The notes below the pieces were generated by a model. It saw only the letters and a program-made list of their open reading frames with translations, was not told where the DNA came from and ran no database searches. DNA of 64,000 bases from Blastocatellia bacterium UBA7656 (GTDB lineage Bacteria > Acidobacteriota > Blastocatellia > UBA7656): positions 5,750 through 69,749 of the forward strand of contig DLHY01000059.1 in the NCBI GenBank assembly GCA_002483445.1, in the 5' to 3' direction. Shown here piece by piece: positions 42,230-51,124 of this stretch. Positions within the stretch are counted from its first letter, which is position 1, and each line of letters opens with the position of its first letter. The position numbers and the translations under genes were made by a program.

Positions 42230-42790
42230 ATGGCCCAGGTAAAAGGAACTTTGATCGAGGCTTGGAGGAGCTTCCTCAAAGATCGCTACGGAGAGGAAAA
42301 AGTCGCCAGCGCGGTTCAGTCTCTCGATGCAGACGACCGCCTGCATCTGCTGTCGCCGACACGCGATTCAAGCTGGTATTCGATGGAGGTGCAGGAGGCG
42401 ATGGGCCGCCTTACAAAGGCTCTTGCCACGCCAGCGGACAAAGACCTGGCATCGGAACTGGGGCGTTATACGGCTGACTACGTTTTTACGAAAATTTATC
42501 CTACAGTGATCGACCAGGACGCTGGCAAGAAAAAAGCCTTTGGCTGGTTTGACTATGTTCTGTTCCAGGACTTGCGCAAGTGCGTATCCGAATCGACCGG
42601 GCCTACTTCCTCCGTGACCCGGTATTATTACCTCGAAGGCAAGCCGACGCCGGGACAATGCCGGTCTCTCAAAGCCTTTTTAATACGTATGTCAGAGTTA
42701 AGAGGAAGGCAAAACGTAACCTGTGTCCACCGGAAATGCCTATCGAAAGGTGACGACTGCTGCGAGTTTCTTATGGAGTGGGAAAACTGA
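42230..42790 (+). CDS. V4R-like small-molecule sensor protein, copy 1
   Basis: A 186-residue protein. The N-terminal 110 residues are helical and resemble the DUF2378/heme-NO-like proteins of Myxococcales (W-x-x-F-L-K-x-R-Y-G-E; SSWYSMEV; the late YVFTKIYPTV). The C-terminus has a V4R-type cysteine motif CVHRKCLSKGDDCCEF (Cys165, 170, 177, 178), as in 4-vinyl-reductase domain sensors that bind small molecules or metal. Exact ligand unknown. It is about four-fifths identical by eye to the next gene. AGGAG lies 7 bases before the ATG. Confidence 0.7.
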   Translation: MAQVKGTLIEAWRSFLKDRYGEEKVASAVQSLDADDRLHLLSPTRDSSWYSMEVQEAMGRLTKALATPADKDLASELGRYTADYVFTKIYPTVIDQDAGKKKAFGWFDYVLFQDLRKCVSESTGPTSSVTRYYYLEGKPTPGQCRSLKAFLIRMSELRGRQNVTCVHRKCLSKGDDCCEFLMEWEN

Positions 42791-42887
42791 GTTTGCTGGT
42801 TGTCGCACGGCATCGCGCCTGAGCCGAAATGAAAAAAAGCCAGCGCCCGTCTGATTACTGCTTCGATCAGCCTGTCAGAATCAACTG

Positions 42888-42916
42888 TTGAATCCGCTAT
42901 CGGCGCGGTTTATGAT
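42888..42916 (+). promoter_or_regulatory. Promoter of second V4R-like gene
   Basis: TTGAAT (42888-42893), 17 bp, TATGAT (42911-42916), matching the copy 1 promoter in boxes and spacing. Confidence 0.75.
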
Positions 42917-43030
42917 CTGATCACCCAAACTGCCTCTATGTCAATCACGCACGACCGGAAGGGGGTTCTTTCCCCAGGAAGCGCAATAGCCGAAGACTAT
43001 TCAAAGAGCCAAACCTCGTAGGAGAAAATT

Positions 43031-43588
43031 ATGGCCCAGGTAAAAGGGACTTTGATCAATGCCTGGAAGAGCTTTCTCAAGGAACGCTACGGAGAAGACA
43101 GGCTTATGAGCGCAATCCAGTTGCTTGATTCGAACGACCGGATTCATCTACTCTCCCCGATACTCGATTCAACCTGGTACCCGATTGAGATGCAGCAGGT
43201 AATGGGCCGCCTCACAAAAATTCTCGCTGCGCCAACAGACAAAGACCTGGCATCAGAACTGGGGCGTTATATGGCTGACCATGTTTACACGAAGATTTAT
43301 CGCACGGTGCTCGCCGGGGGGGCTGGCAAGAATAAATCCACCGACTGGTTTGACGATATTCTGTTCCGGGACTTGCGCAAGTGCGTATCCGAATCGACAG
43401 GGCCTACTTCCTCTGTGAGCCGCTACTATTACCTCGAAGGCAAGCCGACCTCTGGACAATGCCGGTCTCTCGGAGCCTTTATAATCCGGCAGCAGGAGTT
43501 GATAGGAAGGCAAAACGTAATCTGCGTCCACCAGAAATGCTCATCGAAAGGTGACGACTGCTGCGAGTTTGCGGTTGAGTGGGACTGA
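43031..43588 (+). CDS. V4R-like small-molecule sensor protein, copy 2
   Basis: A 185-residue tandem duplicate of the preceding gene with the same start MAQVKGTLI, the same WYP/WYS segment and the same C-terminal cysteine pattern (CVHQKCSSKGDDCCEF). Differences are spread over the protein, mostly in the linker 95-105. It has its own promoter and AGGAG ribosome binding site, so both copies can be expressed independently. Confidence 0.7.
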   Translation: MAQVKGTLINAWKSFLKERYGEDRLMSAIQLLDSNDRIHLLSPILDSTWYPIEMQQVMGRLTKILAAPTDKDLASELGRYMADHVYTKIYRTVLAGGAGKNKSTDWFDDILFRDLRKCVSESTGPTSSVSRYYYLEGKPTSGQCRSLGAFIIRQQELIGRQNVICVHQKCSSKGDDCCEFAVEWD

Positions 43589-43644
43589 AGCGAACGGCTC
43601 GAACAGTCATTTCAAACCCGTAACTCTCCGCGCCATCCGTCAAT

Positions 43645-46458
43645 TCATTTGATAACCACGTTGACCAGCTTGCGCGGCACTACGATAACCTTCACTATGT
43701 TGCGCCCTGCGGCTGCCGCCTGCACTTTTTCATCCTTGAGCGCAGACTCTCTCAAATGATCCTCACTTGCGTCGGGAGAGGCGAATATGCGGGTTCGCAA
43801 CTTGCCGTTGACCTGCACGGCGATTTCCATCGCTTCATCGCGCGCAAGCTCGTCGCTAAACGTCGGCCATTCGGCCCGCGTGATGCTCTCCGCGTGGCCG
43901 AGCGTTTCCCACAACTCTTCCGAGATGTGAGGAGCGAACGGCGCAAGCATTCGAATCAAAGCCTCGAATGCTTCGCGAGCGAGTTTCGCGTCCACATCTG
44001 TCTGAGAGCCGTTTTTATCGACGGCTTGATCGAAGAGGTAAATCTCGTTGGTCAACTCCATCAACGATGAGATGCAGGTGTTGAGGTGTAAACGCTCTTC
44101 GAAGTTCTCCGTGATCGAGCGGATGATCTGATGCGCGCGACGACGCAATCGACGTTGATAATCCCCCATCTCGCTCATCAATGGGAAATCCGCTGCGCTT
44201 ACATCCACTAAGCGAGAGTGCCACTTGTAAGCGATGCGCCACACTCTTTGCAAGTATCTCGCCGCGCCTTCGAAACCGGCATCAGACCATTCCTTGTCCT
44301 TTTCGGGCGGTCCGGCAAACAGCACGAATACGCGAAGCGCGTCCGCGCCGTGAATTCGGATCATCTCGATGGGGTCGACGGCGTTCTTGCGCGATTTAGA
44401 CATCTTCTCGACGCGGCCCACTTCGACCACGTTGCCGCAGAATTTGCACGTCTTTTCGTCGGTGACTTCTTCGGGGAAGAGCCAGTCGTGATACTCAATC
44501 GCCGCTTTCGCGCGGTCGAGTATCTTCGTCTTCAACTCGTCGAAGCGCGCAGAGCCGATGGCTTTCTTCACCGCGATTGAAAACTCATCTTCGCCCAAAA
44601 TCTTTTGACCCGCGAGGCTATGGAGTTTGCTCAAAATCTCTTCGCCTGCTCCATCCGCTTTCAAGCTGGTTAAAACCTCACTGGTTATTTCGAAAGTCGG
44701 GCGACAGCGATAAGTCTCCTTGCATACCATTCCCTGCGTGAGCAATCGCGCGACCGGCTCATCGAATTCGACGAGTCCAAAATCGCGCATCACCTTTGTC
44801 CAGTAGCGGGTGTAGATCAAATGCAAAACGGCGTGCTCTATTCCGCCAATGTACTGATCGACGGGCAGCCAGTAATGAACGATGTCAGAATCGAACGGCT
44901 TCTCGTCATTATGCGGATCGCAGTAGCGAAAGTAATACCAGTTCGAATCGACGAAAGTGTCCATCGTATCGGTATCGCGACGGGCCGCGCCTTTGCATTT
45001 GGGGCAAACGACGTTGACAAACTCAGGCACGTGATCGAGCGGCGATCCGCCTTCGACCGCCAGATTCACTCCCTTTGGCAACACGACAGGCAACTCGTCA
45101 TCAGGCACGGGAACTATTCCGCACTCGGCGCAGTGAATCATAGGAACGGGCGTCCCCCAGTAACGCTGACGCGAGATTCCCCAGTCTCTCAATTTGTAAG
45201 TGATCGCGCCGCGACCGAAACCTTTTTCTTCGGCATAAGCAGTCATCCTCGTGTTGGCTTCTTCTGAACTGAGACCGCTCCACTCGCCCGTGTTGACGGT
45301 GACTGTCCATTCTTCGTTAGGAGATTCCATCTCTTCCGCCGGAATCTCCTGCCCTTCTGAAGTCAACTTGATTTGACGAAAAGGCAAGCTGTACTTGCGC
45401 GAGAATTCGAAGTCGCGCTCGTCGCCCGCAGGCACGCTCATCACTGCGCCCGTCCCGTAATCGATCAAAACGAAGTTCGCCGTCCATACAGGCATTCGTT
45501 CGCCATTAAATGGATTGATCGCATAAGAGCCGGTGAAGATGCCTTCTTTTTCGAGGCTCTCGACGGTGCGGCCCGTGCGTTCCTGTCGTCGAATTCTCTC
45601 GACGAATTGCAAAACGGACTGGCGCTCGTCGCGGCCTTCGATGAGGCTTTCGATCAATTGATGCTCAGGCGCGAGGATGATCGCGTTTGCGCCGAATATC
45701 GTATCGATGCGCGTGGTGAAGACTGTGATTTTCTGCTCCGCGCCCTCGATTTGAAAATCGACGTGCGCGCCGCGAGATCGGCCTATCCAGTTGCGCTGCT
45801 GGGTGACTACGCGCTCAGGCCATTTGCCTTCCAGCGAGTCGAGCGAGTCGAGCAACTGATCGGCATAATCCGTTATGCGCGCGAACCATTGCATCAACTG
45901 TTTCTGAATGACTGCCGTGCCGCAGCGCCAGCACTCGCCGTTTGCTGCCTGTTCATTCGAAAGAGATATATTTTCTTTCGGACACCAGTTGACGGGAGCC
46001 AATTTGCGATAGAGCATCCCGCGCTCGAACATTCGAATGAAGAACCACTGATTCCACTTGTAGTATTCGGGGTCGCAGGTGGCGATTTCGCGCGACCAGT
46101 CATAGCTGAAGCCCATGCGCTGCAACTGGCCCTTCATATACTGAATGGCATCGCGGGTGAATTGTTCCGGGTCGATGCCGTTTTTGATAGCGGCAGTTTC
46201 GGCGGGCTGACCGAAGGCATCCCAGCCGAAGGGGTGGATGACATTGAGTCCGCGCAGACGTTTGTACCCGGCGAGCGCGTCGCCTATGAGGTAATTGCTC
46301 ATGTGTCCGACGTGCGCGCGCCCGGAGGTGTAGGCCAGCATTTCGAGGCAGTAGAATTTTTTTCTGTCGGGGTCTTCCCTGACCTCGAAAGTTTTCTCAT
46401 CACTCCAACGCCGCTGCCATTTTTGTTCGATCTCTTCCGGGAAATATTTTTCTTTCAT
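43645..46458 (-). CDS. leuS: Leucyl-tRNA synthetase
   Basis: A 937-residue class I synthetase charging tRNA-Leu. The HIGH motif is HVGH (49-52) in AYTSGRAHVGHM. The editing domain has the Thr-rich VTVFTTR-like block (ITVFTTRIDTIFGA). KMSKS is near residue 683 (VEKMSKSRKN). Just before it lies a zinc-type CKFCG module, and before that an insert of about 70 mostly helical residues (about 583-655, around SEVLTSLKADGAGEEILSKL). This makes the enzyme longer than the usual 860. The ATG at 46458 is chosen as the normal N-terminus (MKEKYFPEEIEQKWQ); a TTG at 46497 overlapping nfo is possible. Transcribed after nfo. Confidence 0.96.
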   Translation of the reverse strand: MKEKYFPEEIEQKWQRRWSDEKTFEVREDPDRKKFYCLEMLAYTSGRAHVGHMSNYLIGDALAGYKRLRGLNVIHPFGWDAFGQPAETAAIKNGIDPEQFTRDAIQYMKGQLQRMGFSYDWSREIATCDPEYYKWNQWFFIRMFERGMLYRKLAPVNWCPKENISLSNEQAANGECWRCGTAVIQKQLMQWFARITDYADQLLDSLDSLEGKWPERVVTQQRNWIGRSRGAHVDFQIEGAEQKITVFTTRIDTIFGANAIILAPEHQLIESLIEGRDERQSVLQFVERIRRQERTGRTVESLEKEGIFTGSYAINPFNGERMPVWTANFVLIDYGTGAVMSVPAGDERDFEFSRKYSLPFRQIKLTSEGQEIPAEEMESPNEEWTVTVNTGEWSGLSSEEANTRMTAYAEEKGFGRGAITYKLRDWGISRQRYWGTPVPMIHCAECGIVPVPDDELPVVLPKGVNLAVEGGSPLDHVPEFVNVVCPKCKGAARRDTDTMDTFVDSNWYYFRYCDPHNDEKPFDSDIVHYWLPVDQYIGGIEHAVLHLIYTRYWTKVMRDFGLVEFDEPVARLLTQGMVCKETYRCRPTFEITSEVLTSLKADGAGEEILSKLHSLAGQKILGEDEFSIAVKKAIGSARFDELKTKILDRAKAAIEYHDWLFPEEVTDEKTCKFCGNVVEVGRVEKMSKSRKNAVDPIEMIRIHGADALRVFVLFAGPPEKDKEWSDAGFEGAARYLQRVWRIAYKWHSRLVDVSAADFPLMSEMGDYQRRLRRRAHQIIRSITENFEERLHLNTCISSLMELTNEIYLFDQAVDKNGSQTDVDAKLAREAFEALIRMLAPFAPHISEELWETLGHAESITRAEWPTFSDELARDEAMEIAVQVNGKLRTRIFASPDASEDHLRESALKDEKVQAAAAGRNIVKVIVVPRKLVNVVIK

Positions 46459-46493
46459 AACTCTTGCCTGCAATGCGAAGACGAAAAACCCTT

Positions 46494-47348
46494 TCAACTG
46501 TTCGCTATCTCGCGAATCGTTGAAAGGTTTCCACAGTCGCCGCGATTCTCATCGATCGGAGTTTCTAAAATAAATGGTATGCGGCGAAACTTCAAGTTAT
46601 GCGTCAAACGACGAAACGCCGCGGCTCCAATATGACCAAGCCCTATATGCTCGTGGCGATCTACTCTCGAACCCAACCGGGCCTTCGAATCATTGCAGTG
46701 AACCAGTCTGATTCGATCAAAGCCGAATGACCTTTCAATTGCGCGACAAGTCGCTCTGAATCCCGATTCGGTCGAGATGTCATACCCCGCGGCGAACGTG
46801 TGTGCGGTGTCGAGGCATACCGCGACTGGAAGATCATCAAGCGCAGCTATAATCTCAGCCACCTGATCGAACGCGCAGCCAATCGATGATCCCTGTCCGG
46901 CTGTGTTTTCAATCAAAATGGTCAGGCCGTTCATATTCAATCCGCGCGCTGCGTATCTGATCGATTCGACCGCCGTGTGAATGCCCGCTTCAGCCGTCGC
47001 GTTTTTGGGATTTCCAGGATGAACGACCAGATAATCCGCGCCAAGCTCAAGCCCGCGCTCGATCTCCTGTCGGAATGCTGCGCGAGAACGATCAAGTACA
47101 ACCGCATCCTGAGCCGCGAGGTTTATCAGATAAACCGAATGAATCGCCATCGGCCATAAACCGGCTTTCTCGCGCGCATCGCGAAAACGGCGAATCTCTT
47201 CACGAGAGAGAGCGCGATCCGACCAGCCTCGCGGGTTGCGCGCAAATATCTGAAAACAGTCACAGCCCTTTTCAACTGCTTCCGAGATGGCGCGCGTGAT
47301 GCCGCCCGCGATTGATGTATGCACTCCGACGATCAAAGGTTTTGCCAT
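46494..47348 (-). CDS. nfo: Endonuclease IV (AP endonuclease)
   Basis: A 284-residue AP endonuclease with a TIM barrel and three zinc sites. Signature blocks are GVHTSIAGG at the start, VVHPGNPKNA, ILIENTAGQGSSIG, VCLDTAHTFAAGYD, LVHCNDSK and DRHEHIGLGHIG. It cuts DNA at abasic sites in base-excision repair. It overlaps or abuts leuS downstream, so the two are likely one transcript. Confidence 0.96.
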   Translation of the reverse strand: MAKPLIVGVHTSIAGGITRAISEAVEKGCDCFQIFARNPRGWSDRALSREEIRRFRDAREKAGLWPMAIHSVYLINLAAQDAVVLDRSRAAFRQEIERGLELGADYLVVHPGNPKNATAEAGIHTAVESIRYAARGLNMNGLTILIENTAGQGSSIGCAFDQVAEIIAALDDLPVAVCLDTAHTFAAGYDISTESGFRATCRAIERSFGFDRIRLVHCNDSKARLGSRVDRHEHIGLGHIGAAAFRRLTHNLKFRRIPFILETPIDENRGDCGNLSTIREIANS

Positions 47349-47703
47349 AGCGGATCAGGTCGCGTTTGAGGATAGCGGCGGGACGGGCGGCTGTAAAGCG
47401 ACTCTGCAACAGGCTGGCGCAACATTACTCAGACATAAGCAGCAGGTTTATTGCGCGCGCAGTTTCAAAGCTTCGTCTAACTCGTAGCAATTCCTGGCTC
47501 GGTGTTTTTCTCGTCCGATGGCACGAGCGTTGCCTTTATATCGTGCGAGCATCGGTTGAAAGATCGGTACTCAAATCTAAGAACGATGAGAGTCGTTTCG
47601 GTCTAACACGCGCATCCGTTTCGGCGTCGTGGCGCAAGGGCAGGGCCAAAGTTCTCGCCTGGCGTCACGCCGCCTCAAACGGGAAACTCGCGCCCCTGAA
47701 TTT
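47349..47703. other. Intergenic region, nothing recognised
   Basis: A 355-bp gap between nfo (minus) and the small membrane gene. No tRNA, array or convincing promoter was found. Confidence 0.4.
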
Positions 47704-47856
47704 ATGCTGATCGCACTGATAATGGAATCAAACTGGGAATGGTGGCTGATAGCCGCGCTGGCTCTCGCTTATGGACTGGCTGTTCTGGTGTTCGTAATCG
47801 TGACTATCATGAAGAGCATCCGCGCGGACGATAGAAACAGGAAATTTGAAAAATGA
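47704..47856 (+). CDS. Small single-pass membrane protein
   Basis: A 50-residue protein, or 44 residues if the ATG at 47722 is used. A Trp-rich start (ESNWEWW) is followed by one membrane helix (LIAALALAYGLAVLVFVIVTI) and a basic tail (KSIRADDRNRKFEK). It resembles CcmD-size membrane peptides only in layout. No strong ribosome binding site is seen, so the gene is tentative. Confidence 0.45.
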   Translation: MLIALIMESNWEWWLIAALALAYGLAVLVFVIVTIMKSIRADDRNRKFEK

Positions 47857-47907
47857 AATTTCCCGGCTGGGGTCACTGGCGAGCGGCCTCAGAGAGGAAC
47901 CGGGAAT

Positions 47908-47993
47908 GAGCGGCTGCGGGTCGCGCCTGTTCGGGCGTGCGCAAACAGAGGCCGCGACATGAAATCCGATTCACCGCGTCCCCGCAGTCGCTC
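47908..47993. repeat. GC-rich inverted repeat
   Basis: Arms GAGCGGCTGCGGGTCGCG (47908-47925) and the nearly complementary strand at 47975-47993. Likely a palindromic REP-type element between convergent genes. Confidence 0.6.
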
Positions 47994-48003
47994 CGATATT
48001 AAA

Positions 48004-48106
48004 ATGGGTGATGGGTGATGGGTGATAGGGGATGGCATCACCCATCACCCATCACCCATCACCCATCACCCATCACCCATCACCCATCACCCATCACCCA
48101 TCACCT
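48004..48106. repeat. Inverted heptanucleotide arrays (unit ATGGGTG / ATCACCC)
   Basis: Three exact ATGGGTG units and a variant (48004-48031), a 5-base centre, then nine exact ATCACCC units and one ATCACCT (48037-48106). On the minus strand the array starts with the TGA stop of the DUF3108 gene (48103-48101), which belongs to its first unit. It is the longest array in the window. Confidence 0.97.
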
Positions 48107-48892
48107 TTTACCAGTTCCCGTGACTGAAGTGAGTTCGACTCTCACTTCGCCCCACGAAGGCGAGGCCGTGATCAACACAGGCAATCGGCGATGGTCGGTC
48201 GTCACATAGATTCGCAGCTTATAAGGGTCTTTCGATCCACGCGCGCTCAAAGCCTTCGTCGTTATTCTCACTACATCGTATTTGTCCGAGCGAGATTGAA
48301 TTTTCTCTTTCGCTTCAACTGTGATTTGCAGCGGGTAGAGTTTTCCGTCTTCGAGCAGAGTGAAATTTCGCGTCTGCCCTACAGTTAAATCCATCCCGCG
48401 CACGGCGCACATAAGCCCGACCAGATCGTAAGTGTCCGCAGGTATCTCAATCGTTTTGCCGTCTGCGAGTTGAGCAGTGCGCTTTTGATGATCAATCGTG
48501 ACTGAAGCCTGTTCGCTCTTGTTCTTGTGCCGCGTGTTCTTAGTCGCCCGAAAAGGCTGAAGAGTCGCCGCATCGATATAAGACTCGTACACATCCCTGA
48601 CCCTGTAGCCGAGCAGTTTCACCAGCCCGACCGATTCGGCAGTCGCGCTCACACGAAATCCGTCGATGCCGTCGAAGTTGCGCCTTTCCCTGACTTCAAG
48701 CGTAAGCTCGCCTGCGACGACGAAACTCTCCCACGAGACTTCATAATTCAACTGCTCTCCCACGACCAATGGCGACGCGGTTTTTTTCAGGCCATCGGCG
48801 GGCAGTTCCGTTTTGATGTTTTTGGTCTGCGCAAGCGCGGCAAGGCAGATCAGAGAAATGGCGGCGACAGAGGCTGACAGTTTTCCAGGCAT
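48101..48892 (-). CDS. Exported DUF3108 protein
   Basis: A 263-residue protein with a signal peptide (about 1-22) and the DUF3108 beta fold: VGEQLNYEVSWESFVVAGELTLEV near the start, VSATAESVGLVKLLGYRVRDVYESYID, DTYDLVGLMCAVRGMDL and a late VYVTTDHRRLPVLI-like strand (IYVTTDHRRLPVLI). DUF3108 proteins lie in the envelope with unknown role. The stop is embedded in the heptad array. Confidence 0.85.
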   Translation of the reverse strand: MPGKLSASVAAISLICLAALAQTKNIKTELPADGLKKTASPLVVGEQLNYEVSWESFVVAGELTLEVRERRNFDGIDGFRVSATAESVGLVKLLGYRVRDVYESYIDAATLQPFRATKNTRHKNKSEQASVTIDHQKRTAQLADGKTIEIPADTYDLVGLMCAVRGMDLTVGQTRNFTLLEDGKLYPLQITVEAKEKIQSRSDKYDVVRITTKALSARGSKDPYKLRIYVTTDHRRLPVLITASPSWGEVRVELTSVTGTGKR

Positions 48893-49020
48893 TCCGACTC
48901 ACTCAACTCCTGACAGATATTTTCAAGGGTGTGATGCCCTCGGTCTTTTCAATGATGCCTGTCTGGAGAATGGAGCGGCAAGCTGGTTGGAGCAGGCCGC
49001 TGCGGGCCTGCTCCGCGGAT

Positions 49021-49740
49021 TCAGTTTTGTTGCTCAGGAGTTTTCGCAGGAGTTTTTTCGTCGTTGAAGAAAAGCGATGACGGATCGAGCGCGAGCGGCT
49101 GAAGCGGATTTATGGGATTGTCTTCAAGGCGCACTTCGTAGTGAAGGTGCGGCGAGGTAGCTCTTCCCGTGCTGCCTGCGTATCCGACTATCGTGCCGCG
49201 AGAAACCTTGCCTCCGACACTCAACTGAAATCTCGAAAGGTGAGCATAGTAAGTCGATACTCCCCCTCCGTGATCGACTATGATGAGGTTGCCGTATCCC
49301 CGATGCCAGCCCGCGAAAGAAATCGTTCCCCTGTGGCTTGCTCCTATCGGGTCGCCCCAGCGGGCTTTGAGATCGATCCCCGAATGAAATTTCGAGCGGC
49401 GGGTGAATGGATCGCGGCGATAGCCGAAATCACTGTTTATCTTCACTGAGGATGAACTCGCGGCGCGCTCTTCATATCGAGGCTCGCCTGCGGGTATGGA
49501 AATCGAGTTCGGGTTGCGCTTGATGACCAACAGAGTGGGCGGTATGACCGTCTCAACTTCTCCGATTTCGGCGACGGCTTGATGTCCCGCTTCGTGAGTG
49601 ACGTCCTGACGAGCGGCGGCGGCCTGCGGCTTTTGCACGGGCGCGCGAACTATGCCGTCCTGCGCTCTTGCTATCGGAGCTATCAGCGAAACCAAAATGA
49701 AGGCGACAAAAAGAACCCTGCCATTCCCTGCCGTTGTCAA
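49021..49740 (-). CDS. Exported M23 peptidase
   Basis: A 239-residue protein with a signal peptide (VLFVAFILVSLIAPIARAQ). The LytM/M23 domain is at about 95-215, with the zinc ligands in FHSGIDLKARWG (His, Asp) and SPHLHYEVR (His-x-His). GWHRGYGNLIIVDHGGGVSTYYAHLS, read in parts, is the typical core. It likely cuts peptidoglycan cross-links. The start is TTG, with GGAGAGG upstream and a strong promoter at 49827-49855. Confidence 0.9.
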   Translation of the reverse strand: MTTAGNGRVLFVAFILVSLIAPIARAQDGIVRAPVQKPQAAAARQDVTHEAGHQAVAEIGEVETVIPPTLLVIKRNPNSISIPAGEPRYEERAASSSSVKINSDFGYRRDPFTRRSKFHSGIDLKARWGDPIGASHRGTISFAGWHRGYGNLIIVDHGGGVSTYYAHLSRFQLSVGGKVSRGTIVGYAGSTGRATSPHLHYEVRLEDNPINPLQPLALDPSSLFFNDEKTPAKTPEQQN

Positions 49741-49826
49741 ATCCCTCTCCTTTCGAGGCTATATTGCCTAAATGACAGTCCAAACAAATTCTTCTGAAAT
49801 CTGAGGAGGGTACTGCTCGGAGCGGC

Positions 49827-49855
49827 ATTGTATGGGTCGAAGCAGAGATTGTCAA
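49827..49855 (-). promoter_or_regulatory. Sigma70-type promoter of M23 peptidase gene
   Basis: On the minus strand a perfect TTGACA (49855-49850), 17 bp, TACAAT (49832-49827). The leader to the TTG start is about 80 bases. Confidence 0.75.
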
Positions 49856-49928
49856 TAATTCCGGCTGCAAAAGCCCCTCGAAAATTTATTGTGTTTTTGT
49901 TGCAGGCGGGAAAGCGAGTCGCTTTCAG

Positions 49929-50192
49929 TTACGAGGGTTTGCGCTCCGGTTTGTCGACGCGGTCTTCGAGCAATCGCTGCTCTGCGCGCACCTGAAGCGC
50001 ATCCTGGTGCATGATTTCAAGTTTTTTGTTGAGCAATTGAATATCCCGTCTTACCTGCTGGAATCCCTGGATCATCCCCGCTCGAATCGTTTCGACCTGA
50101 GATGTCAGCGCATTGATTCGCTCCAACAGCGTCTCCAGCATCGGCGTCATGTTTTCATCGCTGCTGCTGATGTGTCTTCCTCCTTCGTCCAT
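49929..50192 (-). CDS. Small coiled-coil protein
   Basis: An 87-residue protein, almost entirely one amphipathic coiled coil (LETLLERINALTSQVETIRAGMIQGF and LLNKKLEIMHQDALQVRAEQRLLEDRV, read in parts). A Ser/Asp-rich start and basic tail flank it. I recognise no family. ATG 50192 is taken; an internal ATG (Met15) would leave the coiled coil intact. Confidence 0.55.
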   Translation of the reverse strand: MDEGGRHISSSDENMTPMLETLLERINALTSQVETIRAGMIQGFQQVRRDIQLLNKKLEIMHQDALQVRAEQRLLEDRVDKPERKPS

Positions 50193-50395
50193 CAAACCCC
50201 AGTGGCCTGAATCTTAGCGCGCCGCACACAGGCAATCAACATCGGCCAAAATGTTGCGCGCATCTCTGCCAAAAGCCATGTCGGATTGCGCAAACTTTCG
50301 CTTTTTCCGGGTGAAACCTCTCACCATCAGCTTCAAACAGGCCGCCTTCGACCGGCATATCTGTTGCACCCCTATATTGAATGAAAGGTGTTGCC

Positions 50396-51118
50396 GTGAA
50401 CGAGATTCAATCCGATGAAGCCGTCTTCCACGTCCACCGCGTGTCGAAGATTTATCGCATGGGCGAAACCGAAGTTCACGCCCTTCGCGCCGTCGATCTC
50501 GATCTTTACGCGGGCGAGTTCGTCGTCCTCCTCGGCCCGTCGGGCAGCGGCAAATCGACGCTGCTCAATATCCTCGGAGGTCTCGACACTCCGACCAGCG
50601 GAGAAGTTCATTACCTCGACCACATCCTGACAGCAGCCGATGAAGGCGCGCTCACCCGTTTTCGACGCGAGCATGTGGGATTCGTCTTTCAGTTCTACAA
50701 CCTGATACCCAGCCTCACCGCGCTTGAAAACGTCGCGCTGGTGACGGAAATATCCGACAATCCGCTAGACCCGAAAGAAGCTCTCGAAATGGTAGGTCTC
50801 CAGGACAGGCTCGATCACTTCCCCGCGCAGCTATCCGGAGGAGAGCAGCAGCGCGTCGCCATAGCCCGCGCCATAGCCAAGCGGCCCGATGTGCTGCTTT
50901 GCGACGAGCCGACCGGCGCGCTGGATTACTCGACAGGCAAACTCGTGCTCGAAGTCCTTGAACGGGTCAACCGCGAGCTTGGAACTACAGTGGCTGTCAT
51001 CACTCACAATGCGTCCATAGCGGCGATGGCTGATCGTGTGATTCGCATCAGCAGCGGGCGAATAATCGAAGAGCATCGCAACGCCGTGAAAGCGCGACCC
51101 GAAGACCTGTCGTGGTGA
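50396..51118 (+). CDS. ABC transporter ATP-binding protein, MacB/LolD type
   Basis: A 240-residue ATPase. Walker A GPSGSGKST, Q-loop FVFQFYNLIPSL, signature LSGGEQQRVAIARA, Walker B VLLCDEPTGALD and H-loop VITHN are all intact. FYNLIPSLTALENV is typical of MacB/LolD/FtsE relatives. It powers the permease encoded next. The GTG at 50396 is preferred to the ATG at 50381 because AAAGG lies about 7 bases before it. First gene of a three-gene operon. Confidence 0.92.
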   Translation: MNEIQSDEAVFHVHRVSKIYRMGETEVHALRAVDLDLYAGEFVVLLGPSGSGKSTLLNILGGLDTPTSGEVHYLDHILTAADEGALTRFRREHVGFVFQFYNLIPSLTALENVALVTEISDNPLDPKEALEMVGLQDRLDHFPAQLSGGEQQRVAIARAIAKRPDVLLCDEPTGALDYSTGKLVLEVLERVNRELGTTVAVITHNASIAAMADRVIRISSGRIIEEHRNAVKARPEDLSW

Positions 51119-51124
51119 TATGAA

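Noticed and set aside
47349..47703. Possible tRNA or small RNA near GGCGCAAGGGCAGGGCC
   Set aside because: No cloverleaf or terminator could be drawn from the sequence by eye.
48037..48106. Possible CRISPR array because of many exact repeats
   Set aside because: The unit is only 7 bp, there are no spacers, and no cas gene is near. It belongs to the heptad array class.
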